This document shows positions 25,404 through 36,913 of a DNA stretch of 64,000 bases, piece by piece. Origin of the DNA: Parasphingorhabdus sp. SCSIO 66989 (lineage in GTDB: Bacteria; Pseudomonadota; Alphaproteobacteria; Sphingomonadales; Sphingomonadaceae); NCBI RefSeq assembly GCF_032852305.1, contig NZ_CP136594.1, forward strand, positions 1,897,501 through 1,961,500, read 5' to 3'. A program made the translations under genes and the position numbers. Under the pieces are notes generated by a model. It worked only from the letters and a program-made list of their open reading frames with translations, did no database searches and was not told the DNA's origin. Position 1 is the first letter of the stretch; each line of letters begins with the position of its first letter.

Positions 25404-25834
25404 AACTCGGCCCCCTGAATCATGTCGGCGTTGCCACGCCATCCATTCCCGAAAGCATCGCCTTCTACCGCGATGTGATGGGTGCAACAGAAATCCATGA
25501 ACCGTTCGATATGCCCGCACAGGGCGTCAAGGTGTGCTTTGTCGACACGCCTGCGCAAGACGGCGGCCAGGGCACGCAGATCGAATTGATTGAGCCACTG
25601 GGCGAGGATTCGCCAATTCACGGTTTTCTCAAAGCCAACCCCAAAGGCGGGCAGCATCATATGTGCTATGAGGTGCCCGATATCCATGTCGCCAAGGCCG
25701 AATTTGAAGCCATGGGCAAAAAGGTTCTCGGCGAGCCGCGTATCGGCGCGCATGGCACACTGATTTTCTTTGTGCATCCCAAAGATATGGGTGGGGTCTT
25801 GACCGAGATAATGGAAACGCCGAAAGACGGGTAG
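25400..25834 (+). CDS. mce: Methylmalonyl-CoA epimerase
   Basis: The 144-residue vicinal oxygen chelate protein interconverts (S)- and (R)-methylmalonyl-CoA between propionyl-CoA carboxylase and the mutase. The metal-binding H at LNHVGVATPSI (residue 7), the E in TQIELIEPLG, HHMCYEV near residue 89 and E in LTEIME near the end are the expected ligands. The HG segment GAHGTLIFFVHP is conserved. It overlaps the coiled-coil gene by ATGA, so its expression is coupled to the RHH pair upstream. scpA lies two genes downstream. Confidence 0.93.
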   Translation: MKLGPLNHVGVATPSIPESIAFYRDVMGATEIHEPFDMPAQGVKVCFVDTPAQDGGQGTQIELIEPLGEDSPIHGFLKANPKGGQHHMCYEVPDIHVAKAEFEAMGKKVLGEPRIGAHGTLIFFVHPKDMGGVLTEIMETPKDG

Positions 25835-25850
25835 CAAAATAAAACCGTTG

Positions 25851-25930
25851 TTATCTTGAGCTTGTTTCAGAATCATATTCCCCATGCCCTAACTAACGTG
25901 GCGCCAGATGCTGAAACGCGTACAGCGTGA
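25851..25930. repeat. Imperfect inverted repeat between mce and enoyl-CoA hydratase genes
   Basis: Arms 25851-25874 (with cttgtttcagaatc) and 25907-25930 (with gatgctgaaac) are imperfect inverted copies. The theme ttgtttcag/ctgaaac is a dispersed intergenic repeat type in sphingomonads. It lies directly upstream of the hydratase start, and codons from here should not be counted in that gene. Confidence 0.65.
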
Positions 25931-25952
25931 CGAAAAAAGAGAGAGGATGTCC

Positions 25953-26750
25953 ATGTCAGAGTTTCAGACCATCAAATATGACCTCAGCGACAATATCGCC
26001 ACCATCACCCTGAATCGCCCCGAGCGGCTCAACGCCGCACCGGTGGAAATGGCCACGGAAATCAGCGATGCATTGGCACAGGCAGTCAGCGAAGGCGCAC
26101 GCTGTGTGCTGATGACTGGCGAGGGCCGCGCCTTCTGTTCGGGTGCCGATCTGGCCGCTGGCAGCGACGGAAGCTCGCGTGGTCTTGGCGGTGATGGTGC
26201 CAAATGGTCGCTCAACTATGCCTATAACCCGATGATGCGGGCGCTGGCGGAATTGCCTATTCCCTTGGTCACGGCGGTCAATGGTCCGGCGGCGGGCGTC
26301 GGCTGTTCCATGGGGCTGGCTGGTGACTTTGTTGTTGCATCAGAAAGCGCGTATTTCCTGCAAGCATTCGTCAATATCGGCCTGGTGCCCGATGGCGGCG
26401 CGACATGGATGCTGCCGCGGCTGATTGGCAAGGCGCGGGCGATGGAGATGATGATGCTGGGCGAAAAGATTCGCGCGGACAGAGCCTATGAATGGGGCAT
26501 GGTGCACAAGGTCGTCGATAATGACAGCCTGATGGACGAGGCACTTGCGCTGGCCAAACGTCTCGCCGAAGGGCCGACCATGGCGCTGGGTCTCATGCGC
26601 CGTCTGGCTGTGGAAAATCTCGACCGCAGCTATGCCGAAGCGCTTGATGCCGAGGCGAATGCCCAACGCGAGGCAGGCAATAGCGACGATGCGCGTATTG
26701 GCGCGGTGGCGTTCCTCAAGAAGGAAAAGGCGCAGTTTACAGGGAAGTGA
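25953..26750 (+). CDS. Enoyl-CoA hydratase/isomerase family protein
   Basis: The 265-residue crotonase-fold protein shows TITLNRPERLNA at about residue 17, the oxyanion-hole segment GRAFCSGADLA near 65 and AVNGPAAGVGCSMGLAGD near 108. The region VNIGLVPDGGATWMLPRL near 133 supplies the second catalytic-type acidic position (D in PDGG). The start at 25953 has GAGAGG 6 bases upstream; earlier in-frame ATGs either abut that site or lie in the repeat. It hydrates or isomerises an enoyl-CoA, but substrate cannot be assigned. Position between mce and scpA suggests fatty acid or branched-chain degradation feeding propionyl-CoA. Confidence 0.88.
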   Translation: MSEFQTIKYDLSDNIATITLNRPERLNAAPVEMATEISDALAQAVSEGARCVLMTGEGRAFCSGADLAAGSDGSSRGLGGDGAKWSLNYAYNPMMRALAELPIPLVTAVNGPAAGVGCSMGLAGDFVVASESAYFLQAFVNIGLVPDGGATWMLPRLIGKARAMEMMMLGEKIRADRAYEWGMVHKVVDNDSLMDEALALAKRLAEGPTMALGLMRRLAVENLDRSYAEALDAEANAQREAGNSDDARIGAVAFLKKEKAQFTGK

Positions 26751-26772
26751 ATTCCATACCGCCAGTGCTGAT

Positions 26773-26838
26773 CCTGAGCCTGTCGAAGGATCGAAGCACG
26801 TTTCGCGCAACGGACAGACGCCCTTCGACAAGCTCAGG
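26773..26838. repeat. Short inverted repeat upstream of scpA
   Basis: Arms cctgagcctgtcgaagg (26773-26789) and ccttcgacaagctcagg (26822-26838) are inverted copies with one mismatch. This is a very frequent dispersed repeat type in sphingomonads and other proteobacteria. It ends 22 bases before the scpA ATG, so it may sit in the leader or act as a processing site. Confidence 0.75.
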
Positions 26839-26860
26839 GCCAACGGTTATATGATTGCCC

Positions 26861-28989
<2,129 letters not shown>

Positions 28990-28993
<4 letters not shown>

Positions 28994-29577
28994 TTGCCTT
29001 GCGGCTCTTTCTCATCGGCGGTGCCATAGCTCTGGCTGCACCCGCCTTTGCGCAGAGCAATGATTTCAGCGATCAGGATGCGGCAGAAGCGGAAAGCGAG
29101 CCGCTGCTCCCGGCGGCATCTTCCAGTCAGATGATCGCGGTTTTTCGTGACCTCTGCTTTGCGCCTTTCCCGTCACGCGAGGATTTTATTCGCGGCATGG
29201 AGGATAATGTGTCCGGCTTCCGGCGTGACCGCACCCGGCGCGGGCCCTGGCGCTGGGACAATGGCCGTTTTCAGCTCGATTATATCAGCGACCGCATGGC
29301 CCCTGCTGGTGTTCCTGCGCCACAATGCTCGGTTAGCGCCACCATAGCGGCGGACCCCGATCACCTCTCACTGGCGCGAAGCCTCGATAGCAAGCTTTTG
29401 ATTGGCAAAGGCAAATCCTCAGGGCGCCGAGGCCGCAATTCGACTATCTGGACATTGGATTCCGGTGAGGACAGCCGTTTCCGCATTTTTTTGAAGAGCG
29501 AACCCCATGGCCCGGAACGGCTCAAGGCGCGCATGATCATTATGAAATTACCCGAATATGTGATTGAAGGGGAATAA
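28990..29577 (+). CDS. Secreted protein of unknown function
   Basis: The 195-residue frame overlaps the scpA stop (ATGA). A signal peptide covers about residues 1-22 ([21 protein letters not shown], cleaved before QSND). The mature part carries two cysteines (about 55 and 113), which may pair in the periplasm, and several aromatic residues in [17 protein letters not shown] recognise no domain. It is probably translated together with scpA, but a periplasmic protein with a cytoplasmic B12 enzyme suggests simple co-transcription rather than a shared job. Composition is like its neighbours. Confidence 0.75.
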
Positions 29578-29664
29578 TTTCCCTTTACAGTGAAAAGCGC
29601 CCTCAGCGCATCATGCGCGTTTCCCTTGCAGGGCCCATAGCGACAAGAGGATGGTAAGGAAGCG

Positions 29665-30939
29665 ATGACCCACAAGCCCGAAACGCTCGCCGTTCATGCC
29701 GGGACCGAGCCCGATCCGACGACCAATGCGCGCATCACGCCGATCTATCAGACATCGTCCTATGTCTTTGACAATGCCGAGCACGCAGCCGATCTTTTTG
29801 CGCTCAAAGAGTTTGGCAATATCTATTCGCGGATTATGAACCCCACCAATGCTGTGCTGGAAGCCAAGATAGCGGCATTGGAAGGCGGCGAAGGCGCACT
29901 GGCGGTGGCATCGGGCCATGCGGCGCAGCTCATTGTGTTCCATACGCTGATGGAACCAGGCTGCAATATTGTCGCGGCGAAAAAGCTCTATGGCGGATCG
30001 CTCAACCAGTTGGGTGAGAGCTTTCTGAAATTCGGATGGGAAACGCGTTTTGTCGATGCCGATGACCCCGCCAATATCGCCGCAGCGATTGACGACAAAA
30101 CCCGCGCTGTCTTTATCGAGAGCCTCGCCAACCCAGGCGGTGTGGTGCAGGATATCGCTGCCATCGCGAAAGTCGCGCATGATGCCGGCGTGCCTTTGGT
30201 CGTCGACAACACTATGGCAACGCCGATGCTGTGCCGCCCGTTTGAGCATGGCGCGGATATTGTCGTCCATTCGGTGACCAAATTCCTCAACGGCCATGGC
30301 AATTCGGTCGGCGGCGTGATTGTTGACAGTGGCAAATTCGACTGGACCGCTTCCGACAAATTCCCCAGCATGACCGCGCCCAGCGGTTCCTATCATGGCG
30401 CGGTATTGAGCGAGGCGGTTGGGCCGATTGCCTTTATCATCGCCTGCCGCGTTCTCGGCCTGCGTGATTTGGGGCCTGCCATGGCGCCGATGAATGCCTT
30501 TCTGACCCTAACCGGTATGGAAACGCTGAGCCTGAGAATGGAGCGCCATTGCAGCAACGCAATTGCGCTCGCCAAATGGCTTGAGGCGCATCCTAAAATC
30601 GATTGGGTCTCCTATGCCGGACTGCGCTCCAGCGCTTATCACGAGCTTGCTCATACCTACCTAGGCGGACGCGGCGGATCGGTTTTCACCTTTGGCCTGA
30701 AAGGTGGTTATGATGCCGGGGTCAAGCTGGTGAGCAGCGTCAATCTGTTCAGCCATCTCGCCAATATCGGCGACACCCGCTCGCTGATTATCCACCCGGC
30801 ATCGACGACGCACAGTCAACTGGATGAGGCCGCGCTGGTCGAGGCTGGTGCTGGACCCGATGTGGTGCGTGTGTCCGTGGGCATTGAGCATATTGATGAC
30901 ATTATCGCCGATATGGAACAGGCGCTGGGGACGATTTGA
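29665..30939 (+). CDS. metY: O-acetylhomoserine sulfhydrylase (MetY type)
   Basis: The 424-residue PLP enzyme of the Cys/Met metabolism family makes homocysteine from an O-acyl-homoserine and sulfide. The opening [52 protein letters not shown] and [18 protein letters not shown] are characteristic of the longer MetY branch, and the length matches. The PLP lysine is K206 in HSVTKFLNG. MetZ with O-succinylhomoserine is the main alternative. It overlaps or abuts bioB closely, so the two are co-transcribed. No SAM riboswitch is visible in the 87 bases upstream. Confidence 0.92.
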   Translation: MTHKPETLAVHAGTEPDPTTNARITPIYQTSSYVFDNAEHAADLFALKEFGNIYSRIMNPTNAVLEAKIAALEGGEGALAVASGHAAQLIVFHTLMEPGCNIVAAKKLYGGSLNQLGESFLKFGWETRFVDADDPANIAAAIDDKTRAVFIESLANPGGVVQDIAAIAKVAHDAGVPLVVDNTMATPMLCRPFEHGADIVVHSVTKFLNGHGNSVGGVIVDSGKFDWTASDKFPSMTAPSGSYHGAVLSEAVGPIAFIIACRVLGLRDLGPAMAPMNAFLTLTGMETLSLRMERHCSNAIALAKWLEAHPKIDWVSYAGLRSSAYHELAHTYLGGRGGSVFTFGLKGGYDAGVKLVSSVNLFSHLANIGDTRSLIIHPASTTHSQLDEAALVEAGAGPDVVRVSVGIEHIDDIIADMEQALGTI

Positions 30940-30944
30940 GCGCC

Positions 30945-31964
30945 ATGACCGATATCCGCACCGAGTGGACGCGCGAAGAGATCGCTGCGTTGTTTGACAA
31001 GCCGCTGTTGGACCTGCTGTTTGAGGCGCAGACTGTGCATCGTGAGGTCCATGCGGCCAATGAGGTGCAGCTTTGCACGCTGTTGTCAATCAAGACCGGT
31101 GGCTGCCCGGAAGATTGCGGCTATTGCTCGCAATCGGTCCATGCCGATAGCGGGGTGGAAGCCACCAAGCTGATGGATGTGCGCGCAATCCTGCAAATGG
31201 CGGCGCAGGCCAAGGATAATGGCTCACAGCGTTTCTGTATGGGGGCGGCCTGGCGCAACCCCAAAGACCGCGACATGCCGGCGATTGTCGAGATCGTCAA
31301 AGGCGTGCGCGATATGGGGCTGGAGACCTGCATGACGCTGGGCATGCTGACGCGCAAACAGGCGGATATGCTGGCTGAGGCGGGACTCGACTATTACAAC
31401 CACAATATAGACAGCTCGCCCGAATATTATGAGCGGGTGATTTCGACACGCAAGTTCGACGAGCGGATTGAGACGCTCGAGCATGTGCGCGAAAGTGGGA
31501 TCAATGTCTGTTCCGGCGGCATTGTCGGCATGGGCGAAACCCGCGAGGATCGCGTCGGCTTTATCCATACGCTGGCGACGCTGCCGAAACATCCTGAAAG
31601 CGTGCCGGTCAATGCACTGGTCCCGGTCAAAGGCACAGTGCTGGGAGATATGCTCGCCGATACGCCGCTGGCCAAGATCGATGATATCGAATTTGTCCGT
31701 ACCGTTGCAGTGGCACGGATCGCCATGCCCATGTCTATGGTCCGCCTCAGCGCAGGCCGCGAAAGCATGAGCGAGGCAACACAGTCGCTATGCTTTATGG
31801 CGGGAGCGAACTCGATCTTTACCGGCGACAAGCTGCTGACCGCTCCCAATGCTGGCGATGATAGCGATGCCGAGCTGTTTGCCAAGCTGGGCCTTAAAGC
31901 GTTGCAAGGTGAGGAGCCTATGCGGGCGGAGAAGATGCAGCAGGTTGTCGAGGCAGCTGAGTGA
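30945..31964 (+). CDS. bioB: Biotin synthase
   Basis: The 339-residue radical SAM enzyme inserts sulfur into dethiobiotin. The [4Fe-4S] cysteines are C54, C58 and C61 in [13 protein letters not shown]. Further family features are [45 protein letters not shown] and the arginine-containing RLSAGRES, and the terminal [15 protein letters not shown]. The start is ATG at 30945; a TTG nine bases earlier overlaps the metY stop. No other bio gene is present. Its place next to pccA suggests that supply of biotin is tied to the biotin carrier PccA. Confidence 0.96.
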   Translation: MTDIRTEWTREEIAALFDKPLLDLLFEAQTVHREVHAANEVQLCTLLSIKTGGCPEDCGYCSQSVHADSGVEATKLMDVRAILQMAAQAKDNGSQRFCMGAAWRNPKDRDMPAIVEIVKGVRDMGLETCMTLGMLTRKQADMLAEAGLDYYNHNIDSSPEYYERVISTRKFDERIETLEHVRESGINVCSGGIVGMGETREDRVGFIHTLATLPKHPESVPVNALVPVKGTVLGDMLADTPLAKIDDIEFVRTVAVARIAMPMSMVRLSAGRESMSEATQSLCFMAGANSIFTGDKLLTAPNAGDDSDAELFAKLGLKALQGEEPMRAEKMQQVVEAAE

Positions 31965-32191
31965 GTAGAATGGCCAAAATGGCAGTTAACTTTCTTGGCA
32001 CTACCTTAGGTATGCTATTCTGTCTGCTTACAAATATTGCAATAATTGGAGCTGCGATTTGGCTTGCCAAAAATGATATTGGTGGCAGGTATGCTCCAAT
32101 CCTGTTGTTTGTCGCTTGGTTGACATTCAATTTTGCTGTCGGCGTTGCAAATTCCATAAGGAACGAAGCTGAATGTTCAAAAAAATCTTGA
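31961..32191 (+). CDS. Small AT-rich membrane protein of unknown function
   Basis: The frame has 76 residues from a GTG overlapping the bioB stop (GTGA); an ATG at 31970 is also possible. Two hydrophobic segments are visible ([19 protein letters not shown] and [19 protein letters not shown]) with a short NDIGG link. The last 19 bases overlap the 5' end of pccA. Composition is markedly more AT-rich than bioB and pccA. No family is recognised. It resembles the 86-residue gene after pccB in size, topology, composition and overlapping start. Confidence 0.6.
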   Translation: MSRMAKMAVNFLGTTLGMLFCLLTNIAIIGAAIWLAKNDIGGRYAPILLFVAWLTFNFAVGVANSIRNEAECSKKS

Positions 32192-34143
32192 TCGCCAATC
32201 GCGGCGAAATCGCCTGTCGGGTTATCCGCACCGCCAAGAAAATGGGCATTGCCACGGTTGCGGTGTATTCCGACGCCGATGCGCGGAGCCCGCATGTGCA
32301 GATGGCGGATGAGGCGGTGCATTTGGGGCCGCCGCCTGCTGCGGAATCCTATCTGCTTGCCGACAAGATCATCCAGGCGTGCAAGGATACCGGCGCAGAG
32401 GCGGTGCATCCGGGCTATGGTTTTCTCTCCGAGCGCGAAAGCTTTGCCAAGGCGCTGGCGGAGAATGATATCGCCTTTATCGGCCCGCCGGCCAATGCCA
32501 TTGCCGCGATGGGCGACAAGATTGAATCGAAGAAGCTGGCGCGTGAGGCCGGGGTCAATATTGTGCCCGGCTATGTCGGAGAGATTGACGACACCGACCA
32601 TGCGGTGAAAATCGCCAATGATATCGGCTATCCGGTGATGATGAAGGCCAGCGCTGGCGGCGGCGGCAAAGGTATGCGGCTTGCCTGGTCCGAAGAGGAT
32701 GTGCGCGAAGGCTTTGAGGCGACCAAGCGCGAGGGGCTGAACAGCTTTGGCGATGACCGGGTGTTTATCGAGAAATTTATCGAGCAGCCGCGCCATATCG
32801 AGATCCAGGTGCTGGGCGATCAGCATGGCAATACGCTGTATCTCGGGGAGCGCGAATGTTCGATCCAGCGGCGGCACCAAAAGGTTGTCGAGGAAGCGCC
32901 ATCGCCTTTCGTTGATCCGGAAATGCGCAAAGCCATGGGTGAACAGGCAGTCGCTCTCGCCAAAGCCGTGGGCTATTACAGCGCGGGTACGGTCGAGCTG
33001 ATCGTCGGCGCCGACAAGAGCTTCTACTTCCTCGAAATGAACACCCGGCTTCAGGTTGAGCATCCGGTGACCGAGCAGATTACCGGGCTTGATCTGGTCG
33101 AGCAGATGATCCGTGTTGCCGCAGGCGAAAAACTGGAACTCACACAAGATGATGTGACGCTCACAGGCTGGGCGGTCGAGAACCGTGTCTATGCGGAAGA
33201 CCCGTATCGCGGTTTCCTGCCCTCCATCGGACGCCTGGTACGCTATCAGCCGCCGGAAGCGAAGGACGGGGTGCGCGTCGATGATGGTGTCGCCGAGGGT
33301 GGCGAGGTCTCCATCTATTATGATCCGATGATCGCCAAGCTGATCAGCTATGCCGATACCCGTGAAGAAGCCATCGACAAGCAGATCGCTGCGCTCGACC
33401 GCTTCGTTATCGAAGGGCTCGGCCATAATCTCGATTTCCTCTCGGCAGTAATGCAGCATGAGCGTTTCCGTTCGGGCGATATCAGCACCGCCTTTATCGC
33501 CGAGGAGTATCCCGAAGGCTTTGAAGGCGCACCCGCATCGGCACAGCTCTTGCGCCAACTTGCGGCGATTGCGGCGTTTATCAAGACCGCCGAAGCCGAT
33601 CGCGATCTGCGCATTACCGGCCAGCTGGGCAAGCGCCTGCGACCGTCATCGGAGTGGCAGGTGGTCAGCGGCGATGCTGCAATGGAAGTAACTATCGGCG
33701 AAGACGTTATTATCGTTGACGGCACCGAGGTTGACCTCTCCATGGCCTATACGCCTGGAGATGGTCTGGTGATTGCCGAAGTTGATGGCGCGGAATTGGC
33801 GGTCAAGGTCGCGACGTCCGAAACCGGACTGACCCTGACAACGCGCGGGGCAATCCACACACTGCGCGTCCTGCCCGATCATGTTGCACGTCACGCGGTG
33901 CATATGCTCGAAAAAGTGCCGCCTGATCTTTCCAAGCTGCTGATATGCCCAATGCCCGGCCTGTTGGTGAAAACCATGGTGGAAGAAGGCGACAAGGTCG
34001 AGGAAGGCCAACCGCTTGCCATTGTCGAGGCGATGAAGATGGAAAACATCCTGCGTGCCGAGAAACCGGCGACCGTAGTGTCGATCAAGGCCGAGGCGGG
34101 GGACAGTCTGGCGGTCGATGAAGTGATCATGGAACTGGACTGA
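32173..34143 (+). CDS. pccA: Propionyl-CoA carboxylase alpha subunit (biotin carboxylase plus carrier)
   Basis: The 656-residue protein carboxylates its own biotin with ATP and bicarbonate. The biotin carboxylase part (1-450) opens with [19 protein letters not shown] and has the ATP-grasp loop SAGGGGKGMRLAW, GERECSIQRRHQKVVEEAPSP and EMNTRLQVEHPVTEQITG. A linker/BT domain (about 450-585) follows. The C-terminal biotinyl carrier has K622 in EAMKMEN. The start inside the preceding small gene is fixed by the family N terminus. With pccB at 21968 it forms the alpha6beta6 enzyme; the 8.7 kb separation holds mutase and biotin genes. Confidence 0.95.
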   Translation: MFKKILIANRGEIACRVIRTAKKMGIATVAVYSDADARSPHVQMADEAVHLGPPPAAESYLLADKIIQACKDTGAEAVHPGYGFLSERESFAKALAENDIAFIGPPANAIAAMGDKIESKKLAREAGVNIVPGYVGEIDDTDHAVKIANDIGYPVMMKASAGGGGKGMRLAWSEEDVREGFEATKREGLNSFGDDRVFIEKFIEQPRHIEIQVLGDQHGNTLYLGERECSIQRRHQKVVEEAPSPFVDPEMRKAMGEQAVALAKAVGYYSAGTVELIVGADKSFYFLEMNTRLQVEHPVTEQITGLDLVEQMIRVAAGEKLELTQDDVTLTGWAVENRVYAEDPYRGFLPSIGRLVRYQPPEAKDGVRVDDGVAEGGEVSIYYDPMIAKLISYADTREEAIDKQIAALDRFVIEGLGHNLDFLSAVMQHERFRSGDISTAFIAEEYPEGFEGAPASAQLLRQLAAIAAFIKTAEADRDLRITGQLGKRLRPSSEWQVVSGDAAMEVTIGEDVIIVDGTEVDLSMAYTPGDGLVIAEVDGAELAVKVATSETGLTLTTRGAIHTLRVLPDHVARHAVHMLEKVPPDLSKLLICPMPGLLVKTMVEEGDKVEEGQPLAIVEAMKMENILRAEKPATVVSIKAEAGDSLAVDEVIMELD

Positions 34144-34209
34144 TTGCGACAAAGCGGGCATTGCAGAATATCCGACGCAGGGTAACATTGCGCGGACAGG
34201 GGAGATAAA

Positions 34210-35841
34210 ATGGCTGAGACACTCAGCAGCGATGCCGCCGCATCGGGCGCGCAAGACGTTTACGTACCATCGAAAAAAGATATCCGCCTCGTCATAGGCG
34301 CGTCTTCGCTCGGCACAATTTTTGAATGGTATGATTTCTTTATCTACGGCACGCTTGCAGCGATTATCGGGCGGACATTCTTCCCCAGCGATAATGCGAC
34401 ACTGGAAGTGCTGCTGGTCTGGGCAGGCTTTGCTGTCGGCTTTGGTTTCCGACCGCTGGGCGCGATTCTGTTCGGTTTCCTCGGCGACAGGTTGGGGCGC
34501 AAATATACCTTTCTGGTGACAGTGACACTGATGGGCATTGCTACCGCGGGGGTGGGTATGATCCCTTCGGCGGAAACCATCGGCATCGCGGCGCCGATCA
34601 TCATTATATTCTTCCGGGTATTACAGGGATTGGCGCTGGGCGGCGAATATGGCGGCGCGGCGATCTATGTCTCTGAACATGCGCCGCCAGAAAAGCGCGG
34701 TTTTTATACCAGCTTTATTCAGGCCAGCGTGGTCGGCGGCTTTGTGCTCAGCCTGATTGTTGTCCTCTCCAGCAAGGCGCTCATGAGCGATGCAACATGG
34801 AATGACTGGGGCTGGCGGGTGCCGTTCCTGTTGTCGCTGGTATTGCTTGGCATCTCCTTGTGGATGCGGCTGATGCTCTCTGAAAGTCCGGTGTTTCAGG
34901 CGATGAAGGCTGAAGGCACCATTGCCAGCAATCCATTTAAAGAGAGCTTTACCTATCCGGGCAATATCAAGCGACTTGCGGTTGCGCTGTTCGGCATTGC
35001 GGCTGGTCTGACTGTTATCTGGTACACTGCTATGTTCTCGGGGCTCAGTTTTCTGCGCGGACCGATGCGCGTAGAGGATACGACTGCCGAGATATTGGTG
35101 GGTGTCGCCGCCGCTCTGGGCATGGGTTTCTTCATTCTTTTTGGCTGGCTTTCGGACAAGGTTGGACGAAAGAAACCGATTGTCTATGGCTATGTGCTGA
35201 CTTTGCTGCTGCTTTTCCCCTGTTTTTGGCTGATGGGCAGCGTTGCCAACCCTGATCTGGAAGCGGTGAAGGAGAAAGCACCAATCACCATCAGCGGTAG
35301 CGATTGTGAGTACAGCCCCTTTGCCGAGCTGCAAGCCACGGATTGCGGCAAAACGATCAGCTATTTCACTACCAAAGGGTTACCCTATACGCTGAATGAG
35401 GAAGACGGTGCAGGCTCTGAGGTCTTGGTTACGATAGGCATGCAAAGCCTGGCAAACCCAAGTGATACCGAGCTTGACAATGCCATTGCTGAAGCAGGTT
35501 ATGACTTTACGCCTATAGTGCCAACACCGGGCGCGATGGCAGGAATCATATTCGCTCTATTGGTTCTGAGCGGCTTGTCGGGTGCGACCTATGGTTCGGT
35601 CGCGGCGCTTCTGGCGGAGATGTTCCCGCCGCGTATCCGCTATAGTTCCATGTCGATCCCCTATCACATCGGCACTGGCTATTTTGGCGGCTTTCTGCCG
35701 TTTATCGCCAGCTATATCATCGCCAAGACAGGCGACCCTTATGCCGGGCTGTGGTACACCATGGCGGTGGTCGCCATGGCGTTTGTGGTGACGGCCTTTG
35801 GCCTGAAGGAAACACTCAACGCCAATGAATGGGATGATTGA
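34210..35841 (+). CDS. MHS-family MFS transporter with a large extracytoplasmic loop
   Basis: The 543-residue permease belongs to the metabolite:proton symporter branch (ProP/KgtP-like). GTIFEWYDFFIYGTLA begins the first helix, and the MFS signature is GFLGDRLGRKYT near residue 95 with a second copy GWLSDKVGRKKP near 315. GLALGGEYGGAAIYVSEHAP is typical. Between two late membrane segments (about 345-440) there is an insertion of roughly 95 polar residues with two cysteines (SDCEY and TDCGK), uncommon in MFS proteins. Substrate is unknown; an organic acid or betaine would fit the family. The stop overlaps the alr start. Confidence 0.9.
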   Translation: MAETLSSDAAASGAQDVYVPSKKDIRLVIGASSLGTIFEWYDFFIYGTLAAIIGRTFFPSDNATLEVLLVWAGFAVGFGFRPLGAILFGFLGDRLGRKYTFLVTVTLMGIATAGVGMIPSAETIGIAAPIIIIFFRVLQGLALGGEYGGAAIYVSEHAPPEKRGFYTSFIQASVVGGFVLSLIVVLSSKALMSDATWNDWGWRVPFLLSLVLLGISLWMRLMLSESPVFQAMKAEGTIASNPFKESFTYPGNIKRLAVALFGIAAGLTVIWYTAMFSGLSFLRGPMRVEDTTAEILVGVAAALGMGFFILFGWLSDKVGRKKPIVYGYVLTLLLLFPCFWLMGSVANPDLEAVKEKAPITISGSDCEYSPFAELQATDCGKTISYFTTKGLPYTLNEEDGAGSEVLVTIGMQSLANPSDTELDNAIAEAGYDFTPIVPTPGAMAGIIFALLVLSGLSGATYGSVAALLAEMFPPRIRYSSMSIPYHIGTGYFGGFLPFIASYIIAKTGDPYAGLWYTMAVVAMAFVVTAFGLKETLNANEWDD

Positions 35842-36872
35842 TGCGCACCTTGCGGCTTGACCTGGATAGCGACGCGCTGGTGGAGAACTGGCGCGTGCTG
35901 GACCGTATGAGCGGTTCCGCCAGCACCGGCGCAGCGGTTAAGGCAGAGGGCTATGGCCTTGGCGGGCGTGCGGTCACCGAGAAGCTACGCGAAGCAGGAT
36001 GCAGCGATTTCTTCGTAGCACACTGGACCGAGGCGCGCGATATTTTACGGGCAACATCCGAGGCGGGCATATCGGTGCTGCATGGCGTCGGCAGCAATGA
36101 CCTTGATCTTGCCAGCCAAATGCCTGCCAAGCCGGTGATTAACTCGCTGGCGCAGGCCAAAGTCTGGATTGAGGCTGGTGGCGGGCTTTGTGATCTGATG
36201 ATCGACACCGGCATGTTCCGCTTGGGGCTGGCACCCGAAGAGGTGTCCGACCCGCTTATCGGGAAGCTGAAAATCGATATCTGCATGAGCCATCTGGCGT
36301 CTGCTGATGAGGATTGTGCAAAAAATGCTGCGCAGCAAAGTGCGTTTTCAGCGCTCAAGGATCAGGTCAGAGCCAAGCGCTATAGCCTCGCCAATAGCGC
36401 CGGAATTGCGCTGGGAAGCGATTATCATTTTGATCTCACACGCCCCGGCATTGCCATTTATGGCGGTGTGGTGCGTCCCGAATTGTGCGACAACATCAGA
36501 CAGGTTGTCTATCCCAAGGCAGCGATATTGCAGACGCGCGATGCGCCTAAAGGCTCAACCCTGGGCTATAACGGCATCTATACCGCGCCGCATGATATGC
36601 GTCTGGCGACGATCTCGCTGGGTTATGCCGATGGTTATTTGCGTGGGTTTTCCAATAAGGGCCATGTGCATCTTGGCGGACAGGACTTGCCGGTTGTCGG
36701 ACGCGTGTCGATGGACCTGACAATTATCGACATTACCGAAGCGACCGATGTCGGTGAGGGCGATTGGGTTGATGTCGATTATAGTTTGCCTGAGGCTGCT
36801 GCAGCATCGGGTCTGTCGCAATATGAGCTACTGACGGTCTTGGGCAGCCGCTTCCAACGTCGCTGGTCCTGA
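35841..36872 (+). CDS. alr: Alanine racemase
   Basis: The 343-residue PLP enzyme makes D-alanine for peptidoglycan. The PLP lysine is K34 in AAVKAEGYGLG and the catalytic tyrosine is probably Y243 in STLGYNGIY. The C-terminal beta domain includes GRVSMDLTIIDIT, typical of the family, and ends in LTVLGSRFQRRW. Start is ATG at 35841, overlapping the transporter stop (TGATG). The barrel shows E in VKAEGYG where D is usual in many homologues, and the protein is shorter than the 360-380 residues of model enzymes, consistent with the sphingomonad/alphaproteobacterial branch. Confidence 0.92.
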   Translation: MRTLRLDLDSDALVENWRVLDRMSGSASTGAAVKAEGYGLGGRAVTEKLREAGCSDFFVAHWTEARDILRATSEAGISVLHGVGSNDLDLASQMPAKPVINSLAQAKVWIEAGGGLCDLMIDTGMFRLGLAPEEVSDPLIGKLKIDICMSHLASADEDCAKNAAQQSAFSALKDQVRAKRYSLANSAGIALGSDYHFDLTRPGIAIYGGVVRPELCDNIRQVVYPKAAILQTRDAPKGSTLGYNGIYTAPHDMRLATISLGYADGYLRGFSNKGHVHLGGQDLPVVGRVSMDLTIIDITEATDVGEGDWVDVDYSLPEAAAASGLSQYELLTVLGSRFQRRWS

Positions 36873-36913
36873 GTCTTGAAGCATATGCATATACCTAGCT
36901 GATCGGAGTTTCG

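Noticed and set aside
26751-26860. Cobalamin riboswitch upstream of scpA
   Set aside because: The region is too short and is filled by a dispersed inverted repeat; no B12 box is seen.
29578-29664. SAM riboswitch upstream of metY
   Set aside because: The 87 bases contain only a 5-bp hairpin and none of the conserved SAM-II or SAM/SAH core.
31918-33558. Long minus-strand open frame (546 codons) opposite pccA
   Set aside because: pccA on the plus strand has every family motif. The antisense frame has no recognised domain and comes from biased third codon positions.
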